Source of the DNA: Spraguea lophii | Taxonomy: Eukaryota > Microsporidia > Spragueidae | DNA length: 60,991 nucleotides | Assembly (NCBI GenBank): GCA_001887945.1 | Contig: LDOQ01000126.1 | Location: 1-60,991 of the forward strand | Direction: 5' to 3' | Shown: positions 1 to 8,649 of the stretch, one piece after another | Numbering within the stretch: position 1 is the stretch's first letter | How the letters are laid out: every line of letters starts with the position of its first letter | Notes under the pieces: generated by a model | Database searches by the model: none | What the model was told of the DNA's origin: nothing | What the model saw: the letters and a program-made list of their open reading frames with translations, nothing else | Program-made: the position numbers and the translations under genes

Positions 1-24
1 TCTTGAGTTAAAAGATTATAAAAG

Positions 25-111
25 TTTATGTGAAAAATTAAATGTTGTAAATCACGATAGGTTGCAGTTGGTTGGGAATTTTTTTATAAATAAAAATTTC
101 ATAAAAAAGAA
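25..111 (+). repeat. Degenerate 3' tail of the tRNA-derived SINE family
   Basis: The stretch around 50-111 matches the 3' end of the intact SINE at 1261-1765: it keeps a TAGG-TTGCA-GTTGG-like block followed by the ATAAATAAAA-TTTCAT tail and a short A-run. The upstream part (25-50) is only weakly similar. The rest of this copy is missing or lies outside the window. The element is inactive and its left boundary is uncertain. Confidence 0.5.
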
Positions 112-154
112 TTTAAATAAATTTTCGGTAGATGTGTATCATGATTTTATTCAA

Positions 155-1112
155 TTTACAATGCTTACGACACACAACATAACAATAAAAATATATTAAC
201 TATTTAAATGTTCATATGAAATTTTTGTTAACTTAAAAATCATGGACTAATTACACCGAAAAGGGTATGCTCGAAATGTAAAAAGATTATGCTAATTGAA
301 TGCGGTGAGTGGATAGAACGATTTAGATGGATATGTTCTACTCTAAAATGCAAGAGAAGAACGATATCAATAAGAAAAAACAGTTTTTTTAATGAGTTTA
401 AATTTGCTATCGACGAAATACTTTAAGTATTATTAGGAATATATAATAAATCAACATATAAACGTATTATAGAAAAAACGAAATTAAGTTATAGTGTAAT
501 ATATTTTATAATAAATAAATTAAAAATTGTAGTAATCAAAAAACAAAAAAAGATAAAATAAGTGGATATGATGACATAATAGAAATTGATGAGACTGCAG
601 CTTAAAAAAATAAGTATAATACCAGAATATCTTTAAAACAATTTTGGGTTATTATGTCATTTCTAAGAACACGAAAGAAATATTTTATCATGTTGAAAAT
701 AAAAAAATACAAAAGGTTATTGAAAAAGTAATCAAAAACAACGTTAATATAAGAACAAGAATAATAACAAATAATTATAAAGTCTATTCAAAGTTATCAA
801 CCCTGGGCTATATACATGAAACAATTAATCACACAGAGAATTCTGTACATCCACAAAACAAAGAAATACACATGCAAATCATTGAAATCACGTGGAGATA
901 TTTAAAAAAAAATCTAAAAAACAACCTATACAGAATATAAACGGATTAATAACCCAGATTTGCACTCTATTTTTATTTAAAATCAAAAAAGTTTTCTTTT
1001 TCATGAGCTCTTAAACGGTTTAAGGCGTATTAAATGATTATTTTATTTGTTTTATTCTTTTCGTTTCTTCTTTAACCTCTTCTTTATAGGGTCTTTATTT
1101 GCACATCTTACC
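155..1112 (+). mobile_element. Merlin-type DNA transposon, family A, 5'-truncated and dead
   Basis: Reading forward, the sequence encodes remnants of an ISXO2/IS1016-like (Merlin superfamily) transposase: a zinc ribbon (CSKCKK then C-x5-C and RTISIR) near 270-390, the first catalytic block EIDET near 585-598, and a C-terminal block with HETINHTENSVHP and IEITWRYLKK within 644-940. Stops and frameshifts break it, including a stop directly after EIDETAA. The right terminal inverted repeat ends at 1112 with GCACATCTTACC. The left inverted repeat seen in the sister copies at 6372 and 55553 is missing; homology to them begins at about 155. Non-autonomous fossil. Confidence 0.85.
644..940 (+). pseudogene. 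Merlin transposase C-terminal fragment (family A)
   Basis: A 98-codon open stretch carrying the C-terminal half of an ISXO2-like DDE transposase: a block from an ISKNTKEIFYHVE-like beta strand through NHTENSVHPQNKEIH to the helix IEITWRYLKK. The reading frame upstream with the zinc ribbon and first Asp is separated from it by stops and a frameshift. The conserved second Asp region reads ITNNYK, where family members usually have a TDG-type motif. It cannot produce a working enzyme. Confidence 0.8.
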
Positions 1113-1245
1113 GTTTTTTTATAATTGCAAATAATTTATAACTTTATGAAGAAAATACAAAGAGAGTATTCAAAAATATAAAAAGATTAAAAGTAATATA
1201 AGTGAGTCGCTTAGTCCGCTAGTCGTGAGTTGATAAACAAATAAC

Positions 1246-1260
1246 AAATCCAGGGATTCG
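1246..1260 (+). repeat. Left target-site duplication of the young SINE
   Basis: AAATCCAGGGATTCG occurs here and again at 1766-1780, exactly flanking the SINE at 1261-1765. The sequence is the B-box region of the older SINE, showing that the target was another SINE head. Confidence 0.9.
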
Positions 1261-1765
1261 TAGTCCCGTCTGGCCCAGTGGTCGTGGGGTGGTAACCAAA
1301 CCCCAAGCCTGGCGGGTTCGAATCCCTCATCCAGAAAAATTTTCAAAACAAAAAAAAAAAAAAAAGAATAATAATAAACGGAGAAGAGAAGAAAAAGGTT
1401 GTTGAGTGGGTGAGGTTTCGATAGTGCAGCATAGCTGTGCCTTGTATGACGGCCCGCTACTGGATTAAAGTAGTGTTTAGCTGATGTAGTTGCAATCCCT
1501 GTATTGATTTGTGACTCGGCCAATACTATGCAACGAAAGAGGCTGGGAATTCCTTAAGAGCTGGAAGTGGGGGCGGCGACGCGCACCAGACGCAAAATCC
1601 TAACATTCTGGAGCATAAGGTAAGATGAGATTAATGCATATCTGTAGCGAAACCAGTTAGTACAAGTTTAATTTCGCTCGAGGAACCGAAGGTCTCAGAC
1701 CATGGTAGGCCGCAACCGGCCAGGAAATTTTGATAAATAAAAGTTTCATTCATAAAAAAAAAAAA
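1261..1765 (+). mobile_element. tRNA-derived SINE, young copy 1
   Basis: Starts TAGTCCCGTCTGGCCCAGTGG. An RNA polymerase III A box (TGGCCCAGTGG) lies at about 1270-1280 and a consensus B box (GGTTCGAATCC) at about 1315-1325, spaced as in a tRNA. An A-rich linker follows, then a body of about 350 bp with much higher GC than the host DNA, a terminal stem-loop at 1724-1747 and an A-run at 1752-1766. It is flanked by a 15-bp duplication (1246-1260 and 1766-1780). Head with A/B boxes, A-tail and target duplications together define a SINE moved by a LINE reverse transcriptase. No LINE is visible in this window. Open frames read antisense through the body are by-products. Confidence 0.9.
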
Positions 1766-1780
1766 AAATCCAGGGATTCG
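1766..1780 (+). repeat. Right target-site duplication of the young SINE
   Basis: Exact 15-base copy of 1246-1260, directly after the SINE A-tail. Confidence 0.9.
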
Positions 1781-2278
1781 AATTCCTCACACTTAAAAAA
1801 TTTTCAAAAAAAAAGTGGAAGAGAAAGGTTGTTGAGTGGGTGAGGGTTAGTATCATAGCATTAACCGTCCCGTACGACGGCCCACTATTAAATTAAAGCA
1901 ATGTTTAACTAATGTAATGACAATCCTTGTATTGATTTGTGACCGGGTCAATACTATGCCAAGAAAAAGGTTGAGAATTTATTAAGACTGGGAGAACGCA
2001 CCATACGCAAAATCATAATTTTCTAAAGCATAGGGTAAAACGATACTGATATATATATCCGTAACAAAACTAGTTAGTACTGGGTTAAATGCGCTTCGGG
2101 AGGGACCCAAAGTTATAAAATATGGTAAACCGCAGTCATTAAGAAACTTTAATAAATAAAAGTTTCATGTTTAAAAAAAATAAAATAAGTTTATCTTATT
2201 ATAAATATTTTATTAAATTAAAAAGAAAACCTCGATGAAAGTCTCATTATAGAATGAATGTGATTAGATAAAAATATT

Positions 2279-3265
2279 GGTAAAACTTGCTTCGAGGACC
2301 CCCTTTTTTTTGCGTTTATATAAAACATAACACATGTTTACAAGATTAGCATTGTACGAACAACTTAATTTATCGTATAAAATTTTTACTTTCTCCTCCA
2401 ATGTAGGAGTAATTTATAAAATAAGAAGATGTAAAAAATGCAAAAAAGAGATGTATTTAAAGAGTAAAAAGGTATCGGATGGATTAATCCGGGTTTGTCA
2501 AACCAAAAGATGTAATAAAACATCTATTTTGATACGAAATAGTTCTGTATTTTCAGGTATACGGATCTCACTAAAAATATAATTTTTATAATATATAAGT
2601 GGTCCCGTGAAACGCGAATAAAGGACATTAAACATGAACTGGGAGTTGAGTACAGTTAATCAACAAGGTTTTTGACCTTATAAAACTTGTTATAAATAAA
2701 TCTGAATATGAAAAAATAGGAGGTGATAAAGACATAGTGGAAGTTGATAAAAGTTGCTTTAGAGAAGAAATTATAACGTTAGCCGATGCTTAAACAATTG
2801 TGGTGTATTGGTGGAATATAACGAACCTACAAACGATGGTTTTTTGAAATAGTACATACCAGAAATCGTGAAACCATTGTAAACGTAGTTTTAAAAAATA
2901 TAAAAGAGAATTCTACGATAATGACAGATGGTTAGAGAGATTATCTTAGCCTTAAAAATATAGGATTTAAACATTTTTAGGTAAATCACAAAATAAATTT
3001 TGTGTCCCCGAAAAACAAAGAGATACACACTCAAAACATTGAAAATCTGTGGTATAAACTAAAGATATATGTTAAAACATGAGGAACTAATGTTAAAAAA
3101 AATTTTTGAAGGCAATTTCGGAATTTAAATTTCTTAAATTTCATATGAACCCGTTTGAGAAAATTTTACACGATTTAAAGGGAAAGATAAAACAAATAAA
3201 TATTAATTAAATTTTTTTTATCTATATAAACGCAAAAAAAGAGGATCCTCAAAGCAATTTTTACC
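2279..3265 (+). mobile_element. Merlin-type DNA transposon, family B, full length but dead
   Basis: A 987-bp element with terminal inverted repeats: the left end GGTAAAACTTGCTTCGAGGA matches the reverse complement of the right end TCCTCAAAGCAATTTTTACC with few mismatches, and inner TGCGTTTATATA / TATATAAACGCA pair exactly. Flanks AAAATATT and GAAATATT look like an imperfect 8-bp target duplication, the size expected for Merlin. Inside is a zinc ribbon (CKKC, C-x4-C) at 2400-2530, VEVDKSCFREE near 2740-2770 and TDG near 2925, separated by stops. The inverted repeats and protein differ clearly from family A. Confidence 0.85.
2334..2582 (+). pseudogene. Merlin family B transposase, N-terminal zinc-ribbon fragment
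   Basis: An 82-codon frame with RRCKKCKKEMYLKSKK and later CQTKRCNKTSILIRNSSVFSG. This is the N-terminal zinc ribbon of ISXO2/IS1016-like transposases, including the basic stretch after the last cysteine. The catalytic domain follows after 2700 but is broken by stops, so this is a remnant and not a gene of its own. Confidence 0.75.
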
Positions 3266-3329
3266 GAAATATTGTCTACCATATAAAATATCAGTTTTGT
3301 AAAGAAATATTGTTTACCGTATTAAAAGA

Positions 3330-3656
3330 TTAATTTGTATTTTCTTCTTCTTGATTATTTCTTTCTTTTATATATTTTTTTTTTTCTTCATTATATAGCT
3401 CATCAAAATTTTTAATATTTTCTAAAAATTCTTTTAAATCTTCTCCATCGTATTCTTTTATTTTGAATGTATCATTTACATAAAACCATATATCTTCGTT
3501 AGTGATAATATTCGGTCTTTTTAGATTTCTGAGTATAGCACCCATAGTAAAATATTTACTGATACCATATGGTAACATATTACCTAATGCTTTAAGTATT
3601 CGGATTTTTATGGATGGATCGTTACCATTTGCTTTTTTATGATTTGATGTTTGCAT
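3330..3656 (-). CDS. Putative Eaf7/MRGBP (CT20)-like chromatin subunit
   Basis: 108 residues. The block KALGNMLPYGISKYFTMGAI (about residues 24-43), followed by ITNEDIWFYVNDTFKIKEYD (about 51-70), resembles the fold and spacing of CT20-family proteins (Eaf7, MRGBP), whose signature is a P-x-G-x-x-K/R-x-F-x-M helix followed by a D-I-W-x-x-L-x-x-x-Y helix. Those proteins are subunits of the NuA4/TIP60 histone acetyltransferase. The C-terminus is acidic and Glu/Asn/Lys-rich. A CCCC stretch about ten bases before the ATG fits the microsporidian start signal. It lies convergent to the family B transposon and tandem with the transporter upstream at 3967-4875. The assignment rests on motif resemblance only; an unrelated small helical protein remains possible. 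Confidence 0.5.
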   Translation of the reverse strand: MQTSNHKKANGNDPSIKIRILKALGNMLPYGISKYFTMGAILRNLKRPNIITNEDIWFYVNDTFKIKEYDGEDLKEFLENIKNFDELYNEEKKKYIKERNNQEEENTN

Positions 3657-3966
3657 TGTGTTGGGGAGAATGGGTGAAAAAAATAATAATACAAGTTAAA
3701 TATTTAAAATATAAATATATTAAGATAATAATTAGGGGATTTTTATTATTGTAATTATAATAAAGTTCTTCTATTTAAAATATAATTTTATAATCAAAGA
3801 TATTCTAATTATTATTTTTATATAATTTTACTTGGTTAATTGAAATATAATTTTATAATAGCATATACATATTACTTACTTATTTTAATTGTATCTTAGT
3901 ATAAATTTATAACCAATTGTTTTAATCGTATTATAATTTATAATCAAAGATATTTTAATTGATATA
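3657..3966. other. AT-rich spacer with short direct repeats
   Basis: No gene seen. A 23-base motif TTATAATCAAAGATATTnTAATT occurs at about 3788 and again at about 3939 with one difference. Confidence 0.5.
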
Positions 3967-4875
3967 TTATTTTTTTATTTTCGTTGTATTAAATATTTCA
4001 TAAAATAACGGAATTAACACGATAAACACACCTAACCATTGTATATTTTTTATACCTTTATTTATGTACAATAATGATATTAATATTGTAAACATTTTTC
4101 TTGTTACTGTTATTGTTGTAACCGTTACTGATCCATATGTTTTTAACATGGAATAAATAGCAGTCTGTCCTATTCCATTTAAAATAGAATATACAATCAA
4201 AAGAAGAAATATTTTAGAGTGTATTAACATAAGAAAACTAGATAGTAGAGAATATATTTTAGGCATAAAAATAAATAAAGAGAGTATAAGTGTAAATAGA
4301 TTGGAATAAAACATCATATGTAAATATTCTACATTTTCCTTTCTGAAAATATTTTCTTGGAAACTTATAACTGATCCATCCATACACAATCCCAGTATAA
4401 TTAATAAAATACCGGTAATACTATTTACATTTCCATTTTTTCCGTCGTTCAAAACAAATAAAATCAAACCAAATGTTATTACAATAGACATAATAATTCT
4501 TTGTATTGAAATAACTCTTTTATAAATTATAAAATTCATTAATAACGTGGGAATTAACTTACTAGATTTAGATATGAGAAGAGTAGGATATGATACAAAA
4601 TCTAATGACATTATACTGCATTTAAAAGATACTATTTTCAACATAGAAATCAATCCATAAGAAAAGAATATTCGTTTAGAGTTGAAAGCAAAAGAAATAT
4701 TATAAATTATAGAGCATATACCACTTATTATTAATCCGCATAGTGATTGAAATACTAAAATAAATAATGTTCTATCAAATTTATCAGAAGAAAAAGTAAA
4801 TATTCGTTCTTGTAATATTCCCCATAGAATAAAACAAATATAAATCATAATAAAATGACTAATCTTTTTTATCAT
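3967..4875 (-). CDS. Nucleotide-sugar transporter, SLC35B/UAA family
   Basis: 302 residues, almost entirely hydrophobic, with about nine or ten predicted membrane helices. The N-terminus (ICFILWGILQERIFT, about residues 12-26) and the block DFVSYPTLLISKSSKLIPTL (about 92-111) are hallmarks of the UAA/SLC35B branch, where the Y-P-T-x-x-x-x-K-S-x-K-x-I-P motif is strongly conserved. These proteins exchange cytosolic nucleotide sugars (or PAPS) for the nucleotide monophosphate across the ER or Golgi membrane to supply glycosylation. Substrate cannot be told from sequence; UDP-GlcNAc or UDP-galactose are the common choices, the former plausible because microsporidia make chitin. No frameshift or truncation is visible. 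Confidence 0.8.
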   Translation of the reverse strand: MIKKISHFIMIYICFILWGILQERIFTFSSDKFDRTLFILVFQSLCGLIISGICSIIYNISFAFNSKRIFFSYGLISMLKIVSFKCSIMSLDFVSYPTLLISKSSKLIPTLLMNFIIYKRVISIQRIIMSIVITFGLILFVLNDGKNGNVNSITGILLIILGLCMDGSVISFQENIFRKENVEYLHMMFYSNLFTLILSLFIFMPKIYSLLSSFLMLIHSKIFLLLIVYSILNGIGQTAIYSMLKTYGSVTVTTITVTRKMFTILISLLYINKGIKNIQWLGVFIVLIPLFYEIFNTTKIKK

Positions 4876-4924
4876 GAAGTAAAATATATTCTTTTATATA
4901 TAAAACAAATATGAAACAATGTGA

Positions 4925-5785
4925 AGTAAATATCAAACTATAAAGACTCTATGTAAATATTAAACATATAAATAATCAAATGAGATATAGATGAACGAAT
5001 AATTACAGAATATTTCATAACTATTATGAGGTATTTCGAAAATGTTTTGTCTATTGTATATTAATTGCAAGTAACATGCTATTGATTAAAAAATAATATA
5101 TTTTCATTATAAAACAAAATCAATAATACTCAATTTTAAAATCAATATACCAACGTTAAAATAGGCGAAAAAAAAACAAAAATAACAAATTGCACTTAAA
5201 AATAAATATTATTTTTATTTCGTGAACGGGTTAAGCTATTGTTTACTAAGTTAATTTTCCATAGGAAATAACCCGAATAAAACAATGACTCACAAGGAAA
5301 TTATAATAAATCCAAATTTTTCAAGATTCGACAATTAGCTTTTAATTATCAGCAAATTTTCATATCTTTTATTCCTCATTGAACATTGCATATAGTATCA
5401 GGGTCGTCATCATCACTAATCATCCACCATTCATCAGAATTTAAGTCATCATCATATATCTTCTACGAGAAGCAGTTATCAAATTAAATAAGCCTAATAT
5501 ATAAACAAGCCAATGCATGGTATGAGAAAACATTTCGATATTTAAATTGAAAAGATCACTAAAACCAAAAATTTTTGTCATGTACAATTAATACAACTTT
5601 ACAAAACAAAGAACTATAAAATATCAAGTTATAATAGAAAATAAAGAATTCCGAGACGTTAATATCTTGTTATAAAAAGCATGGCATGTATTCTTGTTCT
5701 CTTATCTTTATTACAATATGTTTTCCAAAAAATCATTATTTTTAATATTATTTTCAATAATAAATAAAGGTGATCAATCAATATA
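4925..5785. repeat. Duplicated unit, copy A1 (without transposon)
   Basis: About 860 bp that align with 6280-8097 once the Merlin element in the latter is removed. Shared blocks include AGTAAATATCAAACTATAAAG at the left end, AAATTGCACTTAAAAAT in the middle and ATAAACAAGCCAATGCATGG near the right. The unit carries the micro-ORF at 5376-5518. Divergence with many small indels shows the duplication is not recent. SINE copy 2 lies exactly between the two units. Confidence 0.85.
5376..5518 (-). pseudogene. Frameshifted copy of the 48-residue secreted micro-protein
   Basis: Starts MHWLVYILGLFNLITASRR, a hydrophobic signal-like segment identical to that of the intact copy at 7710-7856 apart from one residue. 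Two extra bases after the SRR-Y codons put the rest out of frame. In the shifted frame the tail still reads as an acidic D-rich stretch ending in DPDTICNVQ and a stop, matching the intact copy. The differences between copies largely preserve the protein in each frame, which suggests the gene was under selection before this break. Confidence 0.6.
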
Positions 5786-6279
5786 TTTTTTAATGAAACT
5801 TTTATTTATCAAAATTTCCTGGTTGGTTGCGGCCTACCATGGTCTGTGACTTTCGGTTCCTCGAGCGAAATTAAACTTGTACTAACTGGTTTCGCTACAG
5901 ATATGCATTAATCTCATCTTACCTTATGCTCCAGAGTGTTAGGATTTTGCGTCTGGTGCGCGTCGCCGCCCCCACTTCCAGCTCTTAAGGAATTCCCAGC
6001 CTCTTTCGTTGCATAGCATAGTATTGGCCGAGTCACAAATCAATACAGGGATTGCAACTACATCAGTTGAACACTACTTTAATCTAGTAGCGGGCCGTCA
6101 TACAAGGCACAGCTATGCTGCGCTATCGAAACCTCACCCACTCAACAACCTTTTTCTTCTCTTCTGCATTTATTATTATTATTTTTTTTTGTTTTGAAAA
6201 CTTTTTCTGGATGAGGGATTCGAACCCGCCAGGCTAGGGGTTTGGTTACCACCCACGACCACCGGGCCAAGCGGGACTG
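5786..6279 (-). mobile_element. tRNA-derived SINE, young copy 2 (reverse)
   Basis: Read on the minus strand this is the same element as 1261-1765 and 14258-14750: head AGTCCCGCTTGGCCCGGTGG, B box GGTTCGAATCC, GC-rich body, terminal stem-loop (GAAATTTT / AAAGTTTC) and an A-run at the left edge (5786-5791). No target duplication is evident; instead the element sits at the junction of the two duplicated units A1 and A2, so it may have been inserted before, or taken part in, the rearrangement. Confidence 0.88.
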
Positions 6280-6371
6280 AGTAAATATCAAACTATAAAG
6301 ATTTTGTGTAAATATTAAACATATAAAGAATCAAATGAAATATAGATGAACGAGTGATTACAGAATATTTT

Positions 6372-7342
6372 GGTAAGATGTGCAAATAAAGATCCTACAA
6401 AGAGATAATCTCAAATGTTTACAACAAACAAAATATAAATAAAAATATATTAACTATCTAAAAACCGTATGAGCTTTTTTGTCAATTTCAGAATCATGGA
6501 TTAATTTCATCTAAAAGGTTATGCCCAAAATGTAAAAACATTATGCCAATTGAATGCAATGGCCAGAATTATTTAGATAGAGATGTTCTATCCTAGAATA
6601 CATGAGAAACCCCATATCAATAAAAAAATAATTTTTTTGATAATTTTAAAATTTCTATCTACGAAATACTTCAAGTATTATTAGAAATATGTAAAAAATC
6701 TACATATAACCGTATTATAGAAGAAACGAAATTAAGTTATAGAGCAATAAATTACATAATAAATAAATTAAAACCTGTAGCAATCAAAAATAAAAAAAAT
6801 AAAATACGTAGATATGATGACATAGTATAAATCGATGAGACAGCTGTCTCAAAAACTAAATATAATACTGGAATATCTCTAGAACAATTTCGGGTTATTG
6901 GTGGCATTTCTAGGAACACGAAGGAAGTATTTTACCATGTTGAAAATGAAAGAAATGCAGAAATCATTGAAGAAATATCAAAAACAATGTTAACGTAAGA
7001 ATAAGAATAATAACAAATGGTCGGAAAGCCTATTCAGAACATCTATCCTGGGCTATACACATAAAACGATTAAACAACCAGAGAACTTTGTACACCCACA
7101 AAACAAAGAAATACATACTCAAAACATGGAAATCACGTGGAGATATTTAAAAAACAACTTATACAAAATATAAATGGGTTAATAACTCAAATTTCGCTCT
7201 ATTTTTATTTAAAATCAAAAAATTTCGTTTTCATGAGTTCTTAAACGGTTTAAAATGTATTAAATGAATATTATATTTGCTTTATTCTTTTCGTTTCTTC
7301 TTCAACCTCTTCTTTATAAGGTCTTTATTTGCACACCTTACC
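6372..7342 (+). mobile_element. Merlin-type DNA transposon, family A, with target duplication
   Basis: A 971-bp element with inverted repeats GGTAAGATGTGCAAATAAAG (left) and CTTTATTTGCACACCTTACC (right), flanked on both sides by AATATTTT (6364-6371 and 7343-7350). The paralogous unit A1 preserves the empty site at about 5008-5016 as a single AATATTTC. The transposase can be followed through a zinc ribbon (CPKCKNIMPIEC), EIDETAVSKTKYN near 6835 and the C-terminal WRYLK, but is interrupted by stops and frameshifts. No intact product can be made. Confidence 0.92.
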
Positions 7343-7709
7343 AATATTTTATAGCCATGGAGAGATTTCGAAAATGTTTTATTAATTGCAAGCAACATGT
7401 TATTGATTAAAAAATAATATATTTTAATTACAAAATAAAATCAATAATACTCAATTTTAAAATCAATATATCAACGTTAAAACAGGCGAAAAGAAAACAA
7501 AAATAACAAATTGCACTTAAAAATGAATATTATTTTTATTTCGGGAACGGGTTACTATTGTTTATTAGGTTAATTTTCCATAGGAAATAACCCGAATAAA
7601 ATAATGACCGACGAAAAAATACATAATCAAGAAAATTATAATAAATTCAAAATTTTCAAGATTCGACAATTAACTTTTAATTATCAACCAATTTTCATAC
7701 CTTTATTCC

Positions 7710-7856
7710 TCATTGGACCGTGCATATAGCTTCTGCATCAGGGTCGTCCTCGTCACAAATCACCCAAACATCATCAGAACTAACATCATCATCATACATT
7801 CTACGAGAAGCATTTATCAAATTAAATAAGCCTAATATATAAACAAGCCAATGCAT
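7710..7856 (-). CDS. Predicted secreted micro-protein, 48 residues
   Basis: A 49-codon frame. The N-terminus MHWLVYILGLFNLINASRR looks like a signal peptide with possible cleavage after NAS. The mature part would be about 30 residues, strongly acidic (DDD, SSDD, DEDDPDAEA), with two cysteines (positions 34 and 44) that could form a disulfide, and ends TVQ. The neighbouring duplicate at 5376-5518 keeps the signal segment and the acidic tail despite a frameshift, and substitutions between the two mostly keep residue character. There is AAACC directly before the ATG. I do not recognise the family. It may be a small secreted or spore-surface peptide; chance open frame is less likely because of the paralogue pattern. 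Confidence 0.5.
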   Translation of the reverse strand: MHWLVYILGLFNLINASRRMYDDDVSSDDVWVICDEDDPDAEAICTVQ

Positions 7857-8100
7857 GGTTTAAAAAAATATTTCGATATTTAAGCTAAAAAAATCACTTA
7901 AAATTAGAGATTTTTGTCATGTACAATTAATACAACTTTACAAAACAAAGAACTATAAAATATCAAGTTGGAATAGAAAATAAAGAATTCTAAAATGTTA
8001 AAATCTTGTTATAAAAAGCACGGAATCTATCCTTGTTCTCTTATCTTTCTTAAAATATATCTTCTAAAAAATCATTATTTTAAAAAATAAAAGTGATTAA

Positions 8101-8649
8101 TTGATATAAAAATATTTAAATGACAGAGATTAGAAACATTCCAATAAAAAAATTGTGGTAATACAATATTATTATATATTTGTATGTATCTTTATTGTTT
8201 AATTGAAAAGTACGAGTCTACCTAGGATATTCTTAATGAGGTAATGAGAAATATATAATCAATAGTAAAAAAGAGAATTCGATCTACAATACGCCTATCT
8301 TAAAAATGTAACAGTGTTAATAAATAGGTTATTAAATGAAATCATTATATGTTACAATAATTCTGGATGAGTTATGAATAAATTAGTAATCATTTAATTA
8401 TATTTATCTTCAAATAATTAACATTTTCATACCGCGGTTTACTATAAACGGTTTGAGAAAATATTCGTTTGTAGACAGATTATTCATTAAAAATCCGATT
8501 AACCAGACTGAGAACTGAAAATAACAGTTTAAAATGTGATATTCGGTGTTTTAAAAGATCAATATTAACGTCCTTTATAAATAAATATGTATTTGAAAAA
8601 TAATATTTTAATTATCATCATTAGGCTTTAATTGATTGTAAGTTATTAT
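8101..8649. other. AT-rich spacer
   Basis: No gene, tRNA or clear repeat recognised. Confidence 0.4.

Larger units (their letters stand above)
1195..2178 (+). repeat. Older SINE copy, split by insertion of a younger SINE
   Basis: The tRNA-like head of a decayed SINE lies at about 1195-1260 (AGTCCGCTAGTCGTGAG...), and its body and tail resume at 1781 and run to about 2178, ending in a perfect GAAACTTT / AAAGTTTC stem-loop and an A-rich tract. The younger copy (1261-1765) sits between them. The body is clearly diverged from the three young copies (for example GTGACCGGGTCAATACTATGCC against GTGACTCGGCCAATACTATGCA), so at least two bursts of activity are recorded here. Confidence 0.8.
6280..8097. 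repeat. Duplicated unit, copy A2 (carrying a Merlin insertion)
   Basis: Second copy of the unit at 4925-5785, interrupted by the 971-bp Merlin element at 6372-7342 and its 8-bp target duplication. Without the insertion the unit is about 840 bp. It contains the intact micro-ORF at 7710-7856. Confidence 0.85.

Noticed and set aside
1270..1332. Possible functional tRNA gene (A box, B box)
   Set aside because: The 3' acceptor strand and a proper anticodon stem-loop are missing, and the unit is repeated with a fixed body: it is the SINE promoter, not a tRNA.
1170..1523. Open frame MAESQINTGIATTS... antisense in the SINE, also seen at 6009-6197 and 14235-14513
   Set aside because: It lies in the repeated body of the SINE. 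An extra C in copy 3 (GGCCCCGC) shifts the frame, and translation ends at different places in each copy, so there is no sign of protein selection.
4925..8097. CRISPR-like or array organisation of the repeated unit
   Set aside because: Only two diverged copies, far too long for CRISPR repeats, and a eukaryotic genome.
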